Shown here: piece by piece, positions 25,784 through 34,703 of the stretch
How positions within the stretch are numbered: the stretch's first letter is position 1
Layout: the number at the start of each line of letters is the position of its first letter
Source: Maribellus sp. CM-23
GTDB taxonomy: Bacteria > Bacteroidota > Bacteroidia > Bacteroidales > Prolixibacteraceae
Length of the DNA: 64,000 bases
Direction of reading: 5' to 3'
Assembly (NCBI RefSeq): GCF_021354595.1
Contig: NZ_JADWYJ010000005.1
Location: 544,526-608,525 of the forward strand
Notes under the pieces: model-generated
The model's database searches: none
What the model saw: only the letters and a program-made list of their open reading frames with translations
Told to the model about the DNA's origin: nothing
Made by a program: the position numbers and the translations under genes

Positions 25784-27121
25784 ATGGATTGGAACCAACT
25801 GCTTTCTGCCAAACGGCTGGGAATGGAGGAACATCAGCCGCTGGCGGCTCACGAAGACCGGACACAGTTTCAGCGCGATTATGACCGCATTATTTTTTCG
25901 TCGCCTTTCCGGAGGATGCAAAACAAAACCCAGGTTTTTCCGCTTCCCGAGCATGTGTTTGTGCACAACCGGTTGACTCACAGCTTGGAAGTGGCCAGTG
26001 TGGGGCGCTCTCTTGGAAGCATTCTGGCAGAACGTTTGTCAAAAAAATATCCGGAAAATCAGTTGATTCATGAAATCGGCAGTATTGTTTCCACTGCCTG
26101 CCTGGCGCACGATCTGGGAAACCCGCCGTTTGGTCATTCAGGTGAAGCTGCTATTTCCAATTTTTTTCTAAAAGGTAACGGAAAGAAATTCAAAAAGAAA
26201 AAGTTTGGTTTAACCGAAGGGCAGTGGAAAGATTTTACGCATTTTGATGGGAATGCCAATGCATTTCGTACGCTGACTCACCAGTTTAACGGAAAGCGCG
26301 ACGGCGGTTTTGCCTTAACGTATTCTACACTTGCCAGTATTGTTAAATACCCGTTTGAATCAACAGCAGCTACCAAATCAAAGTTTGGCTTTTTTCAGTC
26401 GGATAAGGAAAACTACCTGAAGATTGCAGAAACGCTTTCCATACATCGGAACGAAGACGGAAGTTTTTGCCGTCATCCGTTGGTCTACCTGGTTGAGGCC
26501 GCGGATGATATTTGCTACCAGATCATGGATTTGGAAGATGCTTTTAAACTGGGAATCCTGAATTACGATACCATCACAGGTTTGTTTCTGGGGTTTTATG
26601 ATCCGGAAGCTGAAAAGTCGCAACTCGACCGGATTGAAAATACCCTGTTGAAAGTAACCGACCGCAACGAGCAAATCAGCTACCTGCGTGCCGGGGTGAT
26701 CGGGAAATTGATTTACGAGTGTATCCGCATTTTTGAGGAAAACGAAGGTGAAATACTGGCGGGCACTTTTAAGAAAAGCCTGATTGATCGTTTGCCGGCA
26801 GTTCAGCATGAAGCAATGAAACGCGTGCAAAAGATATCGGTAGCCGAAGTGTACAACCATCGTACGGTGGTGGAGATCGAGATTGCAGGTTATAAAATTA
26901 TTGGTACGTTGCTGGATGAATTTGTGGAGGCGATTATGACACCGGAAGAAAAATACAGTAAGAAAATCCTTTCGCTGTTGCCCGGTCAATACAAACCCGC
27001 TGATGAATCAACTTATTCAAAAATACAGTCGGTAGTTGATTTTGTTGCCGGGATGACCGATGTGTTTGCCCTCGATCTGTACCGGAAAATCAAAGGAATC
27101 AGTTTGCCGGGAGTTGTTTGA
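25784..27121 (+). CDS. dgt: Deoxyguanosinetriphosphate triphosphohydrolase (dGTPase)
   Basis: A 445-residue HD-domain enzyme that removes triphosphate from dGTP or other dNTPs and so adjusts nucleotide pools. The family signature RRMQNKTQVFPL with NRLTHSLEVASVGRSLG is near residue 45, the HD metal pair is in AHDLGNPPFGHSGE, and a third metal ligand is in EAADDICYQIMDLED. Length fits the long dGTPase class. It stands alone in the plus direction. Confidence 0.95.
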   Translation: MDWNQLLSAKRLGMEEHQPLAAHEDRTQFQRDYDRIIFSSPFRRMQNKTQVFPLPEHVFVHNRLTHSLEVASVGRSLGSILAERLSKKYPENQLIHEIGSIVSTACLAHDLGNPPFGHSGEAAISNFFLKGNGKKFKKKKFGLTEGQWKDFTHFDGNANAFRTLTHQFNGKRDGGFALTYSTLASIVKYPFESTAATKSKFGFFQSDKENYLKIAETLSIHRNEDGSFCRHPLVYLVEAADDICYQIMDLEDAFKLGILNYDTITGLFLGFYDPEAEKSQLDRIENTLLKVTDRNEQISYLRAGVIGKLIYECIRIFEENEGEILAGTFKKSLIDRLPAVQHEAMKRVQKISVAEVYNHRTVVEIEIAGYKIIGTLLDEFVEAIMTPEEKYSKKILSLLPGQYKPADESTYSKIQSVVDFVAGMTDVFALDLYRKIKGISLPGVV

Positions 27122-27259
27122 GAAAGTGTTCAGTTGTCAGTGATCCGGCGCAGTTTTCGGAACGATTAAAAGGGAGTATATTTTGCTTGTTTTTATCTTC
27201 TGACACATATGACGCAGAAATGACGCAGGATTGACGTTACCAGGCAAAGCTGCACAAAA

Positions 27260-27267
27260 TACATTTG
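27260..27267 (+). promoter_or_regulatory. -7 promoter box of the HTH/membrane protein gene
   Basis: TACATTTG matches TAnnTTTG, 23 bp before the ATG at 27291. It supports that start over the longer frame from 27231. Confidence 0.6.
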
Positions 27268-27290
27268 CTTCTGAATTCAAAATCAAAAAA

Positions 27291-27890
27291 ATGAGCAAGC
27301 AAAATCTGGCCAAAAACATTCGTGAATTAAGAACACGAAAAGGATTATCTCAGGAACTACTGGCCGAAAAATCAAAAGTTAGTTTACGAACCGTGCAACG
27401 AATCGAGAACGGGGAAACAGAGCCCCGTGGTGACACTTTGATCCGCTTATCGGAGGCGTTGGATGTGGCGCCCGAAGATTTAATGGACTGGGAACCCGAA
27501 GAGGACAAAGGTTTTCTGATGTCGCTGAATCTTTCTTCGCTTGGATTTATCGTTTTCCCTTTGTTGGGAATCATTATTCCCCTCATTCTGTGGATATCGA
27601 AAAAAGGCAGGCTGAAACAAATCGATCGGCTGGCTAAAAATGTGCTTAACTTTCAGATCACATGGACCATCGTACTTTTGCTAACCTACATTTGGTTTAT
27701 CGGGAGTACTTATTACCGGCTTCATCAATCAGGCGATGTTTCTCTGTCAATACTCGGAAATCCGGTTTATAAAATAATGGCCATTGGCGGTTTGTATTTG
27801 TATAATCTCGTATTGGTTGTAAGCAACACGTTTCGTATCAACCAGGGGCATGAAGCCCGCTATTTGCCAAGAATTCGTTTTGTGCGATAA
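27291..27890 (+). CDS. XRE-type HTH regulator with membrane-spanning DUF4870-like tail
   Basis: A 199-residue protein. Residues 5-60 form an XRE helix-turn-helix (IRELRTRKGLSQELLAEKS, then RTVQRIENGETEPRGDTL). Residues 85-190 contain four hydrophobic helices with the DUF4870-like IIIPLILWISKKG and KNVLNFQITW. This layout, a membrane-tethered transcription regulator, recurs in Bacteroidota. What it senses is unknown. It has its own promoter and a strong bidirectional terminator. Confidence 0.88.
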   Translation: MSKQNLAKNIRELRTRKGLSQELLAEKSKVSLRTVQRIENGETEPRGDTLIRLSEALDVAPEDLMDWEPEEDKGFLMSLNLSSLGFIVFPLLGIIIPLILWISKKGRLKQIDRLAKNVLNFQITWTIVLLLTYIWFIGSTYYRLHQSGDVSLSILGNPVYKIMAIGGLYLYNLVLVVSNTFRINQGHEARYLPRIRFVR

Positions 27891-27930
27891 AAAATGGCGG
27901 GAAGTAAAAATCACTTCCCGCCATTTTTTA
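27889..27930. terminator. Bidirectional terminator between HTH gene and AIM24-like gene
   Basis: AATGGCGGGAAGT and ACTTCCCGCCATT form a 13-bp perfect stem with A-run before and T-run after, between convergent genes. Confidence 0.93.
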
Positions 27931-27976
27931 TTTTTTAGACTCTCTTGCACTGCCAACTGCGACTGCTAGCTAAAGC

Positions 27977-28747
27977 TTATCCTTCCAAAATCTGATTCAG
28001 TAACCCTGATCGACCTTCTTTTCGTGCATTGCCTCCTGCGGGAGAAAGTTCGGCAATCAGTTTACGGATAGGCATACTTTGCAGCCACACTTTTCCGGTA
28101 CCACGCAATGTGGCCAGGAAAATTCCTTCGCCGCCAAACACCATCGAGCGCAATCCGCCGGCTTGTTCAATGCTGTAGTCAATGGACGTTTCGAATCCGA
28201 CAATACAACCGGTATCAACCCTTAGCGTTTCGTTGTTTAGTTGTCGTTCAATAACGGTTCCTCCGGCGTGAATAAACGCTCTGCCATCGCCCTCCAGTTG
28301 CTGAAGAATAAACCCTTCGCCGCCAAAAAATCCGGCACCCAATTTCCGGTTGAAGGTGATCGAAATTTTGGTTCCGAGCGCAGCACACAAAAAAGCGTCT
28401 TTCTGAACGATCACTCTGCCGCCAAGGGAAGGCAGGTTCAGCGGAATGATGGTTCCCGGATAAGGAGCTGAAAAAGCCACATGTTTTTTACCCCATCCGC
28501 GGTTGGTAAAGTGCGTAAGAAACAAAGATTCTCCGGTGATCAGCCTCGATCCGGCAGAAAGCAGTTTGTCAAAAAAGCCTGCTCCCGGATTTGATCCGTC
28601 ACCCATTCGTGCCTGAAAATCAATTCCTTCTTCCATGTAAAGCATGGCTCCTGCTTCCGCAACTACGGTTTCCCCCGGATCCAACTCCACTTCGACCAGT
28701 TGTACATCATGTCCGATAATCTTGTAATCTATTTCGTGTGACTGCAT
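27977..28747 (-). CDS. AIM24/TIGR00266 family protein
   Basis: A 256-residue beta-rich protein of the TIGR00266/AIM24 family, recognisable by LDPGETVVAEAGAMLYMEEGI near the N terminus, the SLFLTHFTNRG segment, and glycine-rich repeats such as FGGEGIFLATLRGTGKVWLQS. Its cellular role is not established. It has no signal peptide. It is divergent from rluB across about 100 bp. Confidence 0.9.
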   Translation of the reverse strand: MQSHEIDYKIIGHDVQLVEVELDPGETVVAEAGAMLYMEEGIDFQARMGDGSNPGAGFFDKLLSAGSRLITGESLFLTHFTNRGWGKKHVAFSAPYPGTIIPLNLPSLGGRVIVQKDAFLCAALGTKISITFNRKLGAGFFGGEGFILQQLEGDGRAFIHAGGTVIERQLNNETLRVDTGCIVGFETSIDYSIEQAGGLRSMVFGGEGIFLATLRGTGKVWLQSMPIRKLIAELSPAGGNARKEGRSGLLNQILEG

Positions 28748-28848
28748 AAAATGTTTTTTTGAAATGTTTTCCCGAAATTAATGGATTTGAGGCAAATAAA
28801 ATCTGTAATCCGAATTTTTATCGATCTTTGCAAAAAGTAAAAACAGCA

Positions 28849-29793
28849 ATGAACAGGCAAAACAACAGAAGCGGAAGCAGCGCCCGCAATACAGGGAAGC
28901 CGGGACGGCCCCCTAAAAAAACAGGATCGGCTCCAACAGGGAAAAGAGTTGGCAAGTCGAGACCGGTAGTCAAAGAAGAACCAAAGAAAGAATTTGCTCC
29001 GCGGAAATGGGAGAAAAAACCTTTTGCACGTAAAACGCAGGCCGAGAAACCGGTAAAACAACCGAAAGACCGCACGCTTTCTTCGGAAGGGATGCGCTTG
29101 AACCGTTACATTGCCAATTCCGGAGTGTGCTCGCGCCGCGAAGCCGACACCTACATTACTGCCGGTGTGGTTACCATAAACGGAAAAGTGGTAACAGAGC
29201 TCGGAACCCGTGTAATACCGGGCGACGAAGTGCGTTTTGATGGCCGCCTGCTAAGTGCTGAAAAGAAAGTTTATTTATTGCTGAACAAGCCCAAAGATTT
29301 TGTAACAACTACCGAAGATCCTCATGCCGAAAGAACCGTAATGGAATTGGTTCGGAATGCCTGTGACGAACGCATTTACCCGGTAGGAAGACTCGACCGG
29401 AATACCACCGGTCTGCTGCTTTTTACCAACGACGGCGATTTGTCGAAAAAGCTGACACACCCGAGCCACAACATGAAAAAGGTGTACCAGGTGAGCCTGG
29501 ATAAACCTTTGACCAAATCGGACATGGAAAGAGTTGCCGACGGTTTTGAACTGGAAGACGGATTTATTGCTGCTGATGCGATCAGCTACATTGATGCGGA
29601 AGCCAAAACCGAGATAGGGATTGAAATCCATTCGGGCAAAAACCGGATTGTACGTCGTATATTCGAGCATTTGGGTTACCGGGTTAAAAAACTGGACCGT
29701 GTGCTGTTCGCCGGGCTTACCAAAAAGAACTTGCCGCGCGGAAAATGGCGTTTTCTGACCGACAATGAGGTGAAATTTCTGAAAATGAATTAA
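28849..29793 (+). CDS. rluB: rRNA large subunit pseudouridine synthase RluB-type
   Basis: A 314-residue RsuA-family pseudouridine synthase that modifies 23S rRNA. The start at 28849 (MNRQNNRSGS) begins a basic, disordered N-terminal extension of about 80 residues, common in Bacteroidota members. An S4 RNA-binding domain follows (RLNRYIANSGVCSRREAD), then the catalytic domain with the essential aspartate in GRLDRNTTGLLLFTNDGDL. The RluB rather than RluE or RluF assignment rests on overall pattern only. Confidence 0.92.
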   Translation: MNRQNNRSGSSARNTGKPGRPPKKTGSAPTGKRVGKSRPVVKEEPKKEFAPRKWEKKPFARKTQAEKPVKQPKDRTLSSEGMRLNRYIANSGVCSRREADTYITAGVVTINGKVVTELGTRVIPGDEVRFDGRLLSAEKKVYLLLNKPKDFVTTTEDPHAERTVMELVRNACDERIYPVGRLDRNTTGLLLFTNDGDLSKKLTHPSHNMKKVYQVSLDKPLTKSDMERVADGFELEDGFIAADAISYIDAEAKTEIGIEIHSGKNRIVRRIFEHLGYRVKKLDRVLFAGLTKKNLPRGKWRFLTDNEVKFLKMN

Positions 29794-29814
29794 TTTCAAC
29801 GACACAAATATTCC

Positions 29815-29870
29815 GTGTTTTCAGAAAAAAGAGGAAGCCGGACAAAGCCAAAATCGGATTCTGAAAACAC
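29815..29870. repeat. Perfect 12-bp inverted repeat between rluB and the sigma factor gene
   Basis: GTGTTTTCAGAA at 29815-29826 and TTCTGAAAACAC at 29859-29870 are perfect inverted copies separated by 32 nt. There is no T-run, so it is not a classical terminator. It could be an rluB 3' stabilising stem or a binding site before the sigma gene. Confidence 0.7.
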
Positions 29871-29947
29871 ATCCAAACATGATAGCCTGTGTTTTAGGTG
29901 ATTGAACTGTGTAATTTAAACCCAAATTAGCTACTAATAACCTGATT

Positions 29948-30436
29948 TTGGAAAGGGACTTTTTACAGATAATACAGAAGAATCAGGGCATCATCCACAA
30001 AGTCTGCAATATTTATTGCGACACGGACGATGACCGGAGCGACCTTTTCCAGGAGATTGTAGCACAGCTTTGGAAATCATTCCCAACTTTCAGAGAGGAG
30101 TCGAAGGTTTCGACGTGGATGTACCGGGTTGCGCTGAATACGGCAATTACGACCTTCAAAAAGAGCAAAAGAAGGCCTGATCAGAATCTTCTCACTTACG
30201 AGAATTTTCAGATTGTAGATGAAGCTTACGATACGGAAACCGAAGAGAAAATAAAAGAGTTACACAAGGCGATCAACTATTTAACAGGTATTGAAAAATC
30301 GATTGTTCTGCTCTTTCTCGAAGATAAAAAGTACGAGGAGATTGCAGAGATCACGGGAATCACGCAGAATTATGTGCGTGTGAAGATGAACCGGATCAAG
30401 AAGAAACTAAAGAAATTCATGGATACAGAAGCATAA
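29948..30436 (+). CDS. ECF-type RNA polymerase sigma factor (TTG start)
   Basis: A 162-residue sigma-70 family factor. Region 2 covers about residues 8-75 (KVCNIYCDTDDDRSDLFQEI, then STWMYRVALNTAI) and region 4 about 105-155 (LTGIEKSIVLLFLEDKKYEEIAEITGI, RVKMNRIKKKL). No ATG fits the N terminus; the TTG at 29948 gives the family-typical (M)ERDFLQIIQKNQGIIHK, so TTG is very likely the start codon. The downstream membrane protein begins 3 bp after the stop and may be its anti-sigma partner. Confidence 0.92.
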   Translation: MERDFLQIIQKNQGIIHKVCNIYCDTDDDRSDLFQEIVAQLWKSFPTFREESKVSTWMYRVALNTAITTFKKSKRRPDQNLLTYENFQIVDEAYDTETEEKIKELHKAINYLTGIEKSIVLLFLEDKKYEEIAEITGITQNYVRVKMNRIKKKLKKFMDTEA

Positions 30437-30439
30437 CAA

Positions 30440-31129
30440 ATGGATTTAAACGATCTAAAGAAAACCTGGAATAAGCTTCCTGCCGGAAAGGAATTGGATG
30501 AAAGCCAGTTGCGGAGCATGCTGAGCAAGCGCACCGGCAGCCTGATTGAGCGAATCGACCGGAATATCAGAATCGGATTTCTGGTGTTGTTCGCTTTGAT
30601 CCTGCTGTTTGCTTTCGACGACTTTTTTGTGTCGCCAACGGTACTGAAAAGTTTGCCGGAGGGAGTAAATGTTCCCCAATGGCTCGTGTTTCTCGGAGTT
30701 TTTAGCAACGCACTTATATTTACCACTTTCCTGTATTTTGTAATCAAATATTACCGGGTGCGGAAAAACTGCGATGTGATTTGTGATCTTCGGGAGACCT
30801 TGAAAAAGATCATCAATACCCTGCAGTTGTACAAAAGGCTGTTTTACCTGGCGCTGGCAACTTTTATGGTGGCAATTGGCCTGGCATTTATCTCGGGGCT
30901 TTACCAAGGAGTAAATGTCAGTATGACCAGTCAGGCAGGCGAAGTATTACAGATCGATTCAGGAAAACTGGTACTGCTGATCATAATCGGATTGCTTGTG
31001 CTGACCATTTTGGTGGGCGGAATATTTCTTTTTCTTCGCTGGGGATTCCGTAAACTCTACGGAAATTATATCAGCAAACTAAAAGCTACCCTTAAGGAGT
31101 TGGAAGGAATCGAAGACGAAAATCTATAA
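30440..31129 (+). CDS. Membrane protein encoded with the ECF sigma factor
   Basis: A 229-residue protein with a soluble N-terminal segment (MDLNDLKKTWNKLPAGKELDESQL, residues 1-45) and four membrane helices (about 46-65, 83-102, 133-153, 176-200), then a charged C-terminal helix. It is translationally coupled to the sigma factor gene. The position and the cytosolic N-terminal helices suggest an anti-sigma or sensor role, but it lacks a zinc-type anti-sigma motif, so this is inference. Confidence 0.8.
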   Translation: MDLNDLKKTWNKLPAGKELDESQLRSMLSKRTGSLIERIDRNIRIGFLVLFALILLFAFDDFFVSPTVLKSLPEGVNVPQWLVFLGVFSNALIFTTFLYFVIKYYRVRKNCDVICDLRETLKKIINTLQLYKRLFYLALATFMVAIGLAFISGLYQGVNVSMTSQAGEVLQIDSGKLVLLIIIGLLVLTILVGGIFLFLRWGFRKLYGNYISKLKATLKELEGIEDENL

Positions 31130-31336
31130 TACTCCTTTTTTAGTTGGCGCTTAAAATCCCCGAAACCTAATCTTAAGTGTTTCAGCTGCAAAATGGCGAA
31201 TTTACATTTTGTCAGTTTTCAGGAAAAAGACAGACAAATCTTAATTTTTGATTACCGATTTGTTACTTGATTATTGTGAATGCTAAATTCCGTGGTCTAA
31301 CTGATATTTCTTAGCCATTTATCTTGGGGTGATGCT

Positions 31337-31344
31337 TATCTTTG
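31337..31344 (+). promoter_or_regulatory. -7 promoter box of glmM
   Basis: TATCTTTG matches TAnnTTTG, 21 bp before the ATG at 31366. Confidence 0.6.
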
Positions 31345-31365
31345 TCGCAGCAAAAAACAAAGAAG

Positions 31366-32748
31366 ATGACTTTAATAAAATCCATTTCAGGAATTCGTGG
31401 TACAATTGGCGGAAAACCGGGCGAAGGACTTAGTCCGCTGGACGTAGTAAAATTCTCGGCAGCATATGCTACCTGGGCAAAAGAGAAAGCTGGTAAAGAA
31501 AATCTTACAATAGTGGTGGGACGCGATGCGCGTATTTCCGGAGCTATGGTTAGCTCGCTGGTGGTGGCAACGCTTACCGGAATGGGATGCAATGTGGTAA
31601 ACATTGGTTTGGCAACAACGCCAACTACCGAAATCGCAGTAACTGAAGAGAAGGCCGATGGCGGAATTATTCTCACTGCCAGTCACAATCCCAAGCAATG
31701 GAATGCATTAAAGTTGTTAAACGCTTCCGGCGAGTTTCTGGATGCTGCAGAAGGCGCAAGGGTGCTGGAAATAGCGGAAAGCGAATCATTTGTTTTTGCC
31801 GAAGTGGATGCGCTCGGCACGGTTGTCGAAAAAGATTACACTGATACTCATATCGAACATGTGCTCAACCTCGAATTGGTAGATGTGGAAGCGATCCGCA
31901 ATGCCGGTTTTTCAGTGGCGGTTGATGCAGTGAATTCAGTGGGGGGAGTGGCCATGCCCGCACTTTTCAAAGCTTTAGGAATTGAAAAAGTGGTAGAGAT
32001 CAATTGCGAAGCAACCGGGCATTTTGCGCACACACCGGAACCACTTCCTGAAAACCTGGTGGAGACCGCCGAAATCATCCGGAATGAAAAGGTAGACGTA
32101 GGCTTTGTGGTGGATCCTGATGTGGACCGTTTGGTGATCATCAGCGAAGATGGCAGCATGTTTAACGAAGAATATACGCTGGTAGCAGTGGCTGATTATG
32201 TACTTGCCCACACTCCCGGAAATACGGTTTCGAATCTTTCGTCGAGCCGGGCGCTGCGCGATGTAACTGAAAAGCACGGACAAAGTTATGCAGCTGGTGC
32301 GGTTGGCGAGGTGAACGTGGTAGCTAAAATGCGTGAAACCAATGCGGTTATTGGCGGCGAAGGTAACGGTGGTGTTATTTACCCGGCCAGCCACAGCGGG
32401 CGGGATGCGCTGGTGGGAGCTGCCCTGTTTTTATCGCACCTGGCAAAAAGCGGGATGAAGTGTTCGGAACTCAGAAAGACATATCCCGATTACTTTATTT
32501 CAAAAAATAAGATTGAGCTGACACCCGATATTGATGTGGACGGAGTTCTGGTGAAAGTAAAAGAAAAATATGCAGCCGAGCAGGTGACAGATATCGACGG
32601 TGTGAAAATAGATTTCGCGGATTCGTGGGTGCATCTTCGGAAGTCGAATACCGAGCCCATTATCCGTATTTATGCCGAAGCCGGATCGATGGAGCAGGCA
32701 GCCGGACTGGCAGAGGAAATTATTGATCAGATAAAGAAAATGATTTAA
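31366..32748 (+). CDS. glmM: Phosphoglucosamine mutase
   Basis: GlmM turns glucosamine 6-phosphate into glucosamine 1-phosphate for UDP-GlcNAc, peptidoglycan and lipid A synthesis. From the ATG at 31366 (MTLIKSISGIRGTIGG) it has 460 residues. The phosphoserine loop is TASHNPKQWNALK, the Mg-binding loop DPDVDRLVI, the sugar-binding loop GEGNGG and the phosphate loop RKSNTEPIIRIYAE. All four are intact. Bacteroidota members of this group are sometimes named phosphomannomutase, so substrate specificity is slightly uncertain. Confidence 0.92.
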   Translation: MTLIKSISGIRGTIGGKPGEGLSPLDVVKFSAAYATWAKEKAGKENLTIVVGRDARISGAMVSSLVVATLTGMGCNVVNIGLATTPTTEIAVTEEKADGGIILTASHNPKQWNALKLLNASGEFLDAAEGARVLEIAESESFVFAEVDALGTVVEKDYTDTHIEHVLNLELVDVEAIRNAGFSVAVDAVNSVGGVAMPALFKALGIEKVVEINCEATGHFAHTPEPLPENLVETAEIIRNEKVDVGFVVDPDVDRLVIISEDGSMFNEEYTLVAVADYVLAHTPGNTVSNLSSSRALRDVTEKHGQSYAAGAVGEVNVVAKMRETNAVIGGEGNGGVIYPASHSGRDALVGAALFLSHLAKSGMKCSELRKTYPDYFISKNKIELTPDIDVDGVLVKVKEKYAAEQVTDIDGVKIDFADSWVHLRKSNTEPIIRIYAEAGSMEQAAGLAEEIIDQIKKMI

Positions 32749-32928
32749 ACGCTCCAATAGCAATACAATTCCAATAAAGCTATCTGTCAAAGGACAGGTA
32801 TCTTACCTGAACGCAAATAAATTTTAACAAGAAGCAAAGGGCATGATGTGCGCCGGTCAAGAGAGTTAAGCTATTGACAACTCTGAGGATTGCGTGAGTA
32901 AACATCGGGCTCTGAAAACAATTTAAAC
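32749..32928 (+). other. Structured intergenic leader between glmM and mgsA
   Basis: This 180-bp gap has no gene but several short inverted repeats: CTGTC/GACAG and the overlapping CAGGTA/TACCTG (32784-32809), and GTCAA/TTGAC interleaved with AGAGTT/AACTCT (32856-32884). The members of each pair exclude one another. No T-run is present. It could be the untranslated leader of mgsA. Confidence 0.4.
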
Positions 32929-33402
32929 ATGAAAAAGAAGAAAAACATTGGAATAGTAGCGCATGATAACCGAAAGAAGGATATCATGGAGTGGGTGGCT
33001 TTTAACTGGAAAGAGTTAAGACAACACGATTTGATTTGTACCGGTACCACCGGAAAACTGGTGGAAGATACCTTGAAGGAGAAATGTGAAAAACATGGTG
33101 AAGTGCCGCCAACCGTAACCCGTTTAAAGTCGGGGCCGCTGGGAGGCGATCAGCAGCTGGGAGCGATGATTTGTGAAGGAAACGTGGATATCCTGATTTT
33201 CTTTTGGGATCCGATGCAACCGCAGCCACACGATGTGGACGTAAAAGCCTTGCTTCGAATCACGGTTCTTTACAACATCCCAACGGCTTCCAACCGTTCT
33301 ACAGCTGATTTTATGGTAACCTCCGAATTGTTTCACGAAGAATATGAACCGATTTTGAAAGATTACCGCAGCTATATTACGCGGGATGTTGACATGGAGT
33401 AA
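32929..33402 (+). CDS. mgsA: Methylglyoxal synthase
   Basis: MgsA converts dihydroxyacetone phosphate to methylglyoxal, an overflow route when sugar phosphates build up. The 157-residue protein begins with basic residues and KNIGIVAHDNRKKDIMEWV, has the phosphate-binding CTGTTGKL, and the catalytic aspartate in SGPLGGDQQLGAM, followed by FFWDPMQPQPHDVDVKALLR. It is followed by a strong terminator and has a long structured leader. Confidence 0.95.
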   Translation: MKKKKNIGIVAHDNRKKDIMEWVAFNWKELRQHDLICTGTTGKLVEDTLKEKCEKHGEVPPTVTRLKSGPLGGDQQLGAMICEGNVDILIFFWDPMQPQPHDVDVKALLRITVLYNIPTASNRSTADFMVTSELFHEEYEPILKDYRSYITRDVDME

Positions 33403-33447
33403 GAAAGTCCTTGTGCAGAAACCCGTAAAGAATAGAAATTCTTAATC

Positions 33448-33487
33448 AGATTGCTTCTTCATCAGCAGGTGGGGAAGCAATCTTTGT
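33448..33487 (+). terminator. Intrinsic terminator of mgsA
   Basis: AGATTGCTTC and GAAGCAATCT form a 10-bp stem with a 16-nt loop, then a T-rich tail. Confidence 0.85.
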
Positions 33488-33560
33488 TTTAACCCCAAAT
33501 ATTTCGTTGATCTTTTTTAAAAATTTTATAAAGGCTGTTTATTTCTGTAATTCTTTTTAA

Positions 33561-33568
33561 TATTTTTG
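33561..33568 (+). promoter_or_regulatory. -7 promoter box of the CBM9-like gene
   Basis: TATTTTTG matches TAnnTTTG and lies 22 bp before the ATG at 33591. Confidence 0.6.
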
Positions 33569-33590
33569 TGTATTGCACTTAAGTATACAG

Positions 33591-34697
33591 ATGAAGAACA
33601 GTTTTTGGATAGCAGGGATAATGAGCGTGCTTGGTTTGCCGGGCATTGCTTCAGGGCAGGATTTTGAGGGGTTTGAAAACCTGTTTACTCCGGTCAGGAC
33701 TTATGTCACGTATCAGTGTCCGGAAGAAATAAGCATTGATGGAAAGGCCTCTGAAGAGAGTTGGCAGAAAACTGAATGGTCAGAACATTTCGAAGATATA
33801 GAAGGAGACCTCAAACCGCGTCCTACCTATGAAACCCGTTTCAAAATGTTGTGGGATGCCCAGAATCTTTACTACTATTTTGAACTGCAGGAGCCCCATG
33901 TTTGGGCGTATTACGACCGGCACGATATGGTGGTTTTCCACGAAAACGACATTGAGTTGTTTATTGATCCCGACCGGGATTGCTACAATTATTTTGAATA
34001 CGAATTAAACGCGCAAAACATATTGTTCGATCTTTTTCTGAACAAGCCTTATCGAAATGGGGCAAAACCGGACATCGAATGGAATGCTCCGGGTTTTGAA
34101 AGTGCCGTTTTTGTGGACGGGACACTGAACAATCCGGCGGATAAGGACCGTAAATGGTGTGTGGAAGTTAAAATTCCGTTCGCGTCTTTTGCGCGCGACG
34201 AGCATTTCGAGCAAGCCGGTGACGGCGATGTGTGGAAGATGAACTTTTCGCGTGTGCAGTGGCATACCGAGGTGGTTGACGGGAAATACGTAAAGGTGAA
34301 AGACAAAGTAAGCGGTCGGAGTTTGCCGGAGAACAACTGGGTTTGGAGTCCGCAGGGAGTAATCAATATGCATTTCCCTGAACGTTGGGGCTTGGTTCAG
34401 TTTTCGGAAGAGCAGGTTGGTACAAGGAAAGTATCTTTTCAAATGCCTTTGGATGAGTTGCTGGCGCGGCATCTTTGGCTGGCGTATTACAAACAGCAGG
34501 AGTTCCGGCGCGAAAACCAGCGTTTTGCCGCTTCGCTGGAGGAGCTGCAGGTTCCGAAATCAGGAATGGATAACGATGTCCCTTTTGAACTGGAAATGAC
34601 TGCCACTGCCAATGATTTCAAGCTAAAATTAACGGCTGCAAACGGGTGTGTATTGAGGCTCGACAATAACAGCTTGCTTACGAGAACCACTAATTAA
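33591..34697 (+). CDS. Exported protein with family 9-like carbohydrate-binding domain
   Basis: A 368-residue secreted protein with a signal peptide ending near GIASGQ (residue 23). Residues about 45-270 match the CBM9-like fold found in xylanases and in many Bacteroidota stand-alone proteins: CPEEISIDGKASEESWQKTEW, MLWDAQNLYYYFELQEPHVWA, HENDIELFIDPD and VEVKIPFASF. The C-terminal 100 residues are of unknown fold. It is directly followed (6 bp) by the TIM-barrel protein, so the two probably act on the same glycan. Confidence 0.9.
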   Translation: MKNSFWIAGIMSVLGLPGIASGQDFEGFENLFTPVRTYVTYQCPEEISIDGKASEESWQKTEWSEHFEDIEGDLKPRPTYETRFKMLWDAQNLYYYFELQEPHVWAYYDRHDMVVFHENDIELFIDPDRDCYNYFEYELNAQNILFDLFLNKPYRNGAKPDIEWNAPGFESAVFVDGTLNNPADKDRKWCVEVKIPFASFARDEHFEQAGDGDVWKMNFSRVQWHTEVVDGKYVKVKDKVSGRSLPENNWVWSPQGVINMHFPERWGLVQFSEEQVGTRKVSFQMPLDELLARHLWLAYYKQQEFRRENQRFAASLEELQVPKSGMDNDVPFELEMTATANDFKLKLTAANGCVLRLDNNSLLTRTTN

Positions 34698-34703
34698 AAC
34701 GAT

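Noticed and set aside
32856..32884. H-type pseudoknot from GTCAA/TTGAC and AGAGTT/AACTCT
   Set aside because: The last loop would have zero length across a 5-bp stem, which is not feasible; alternative hairpins are more likely.
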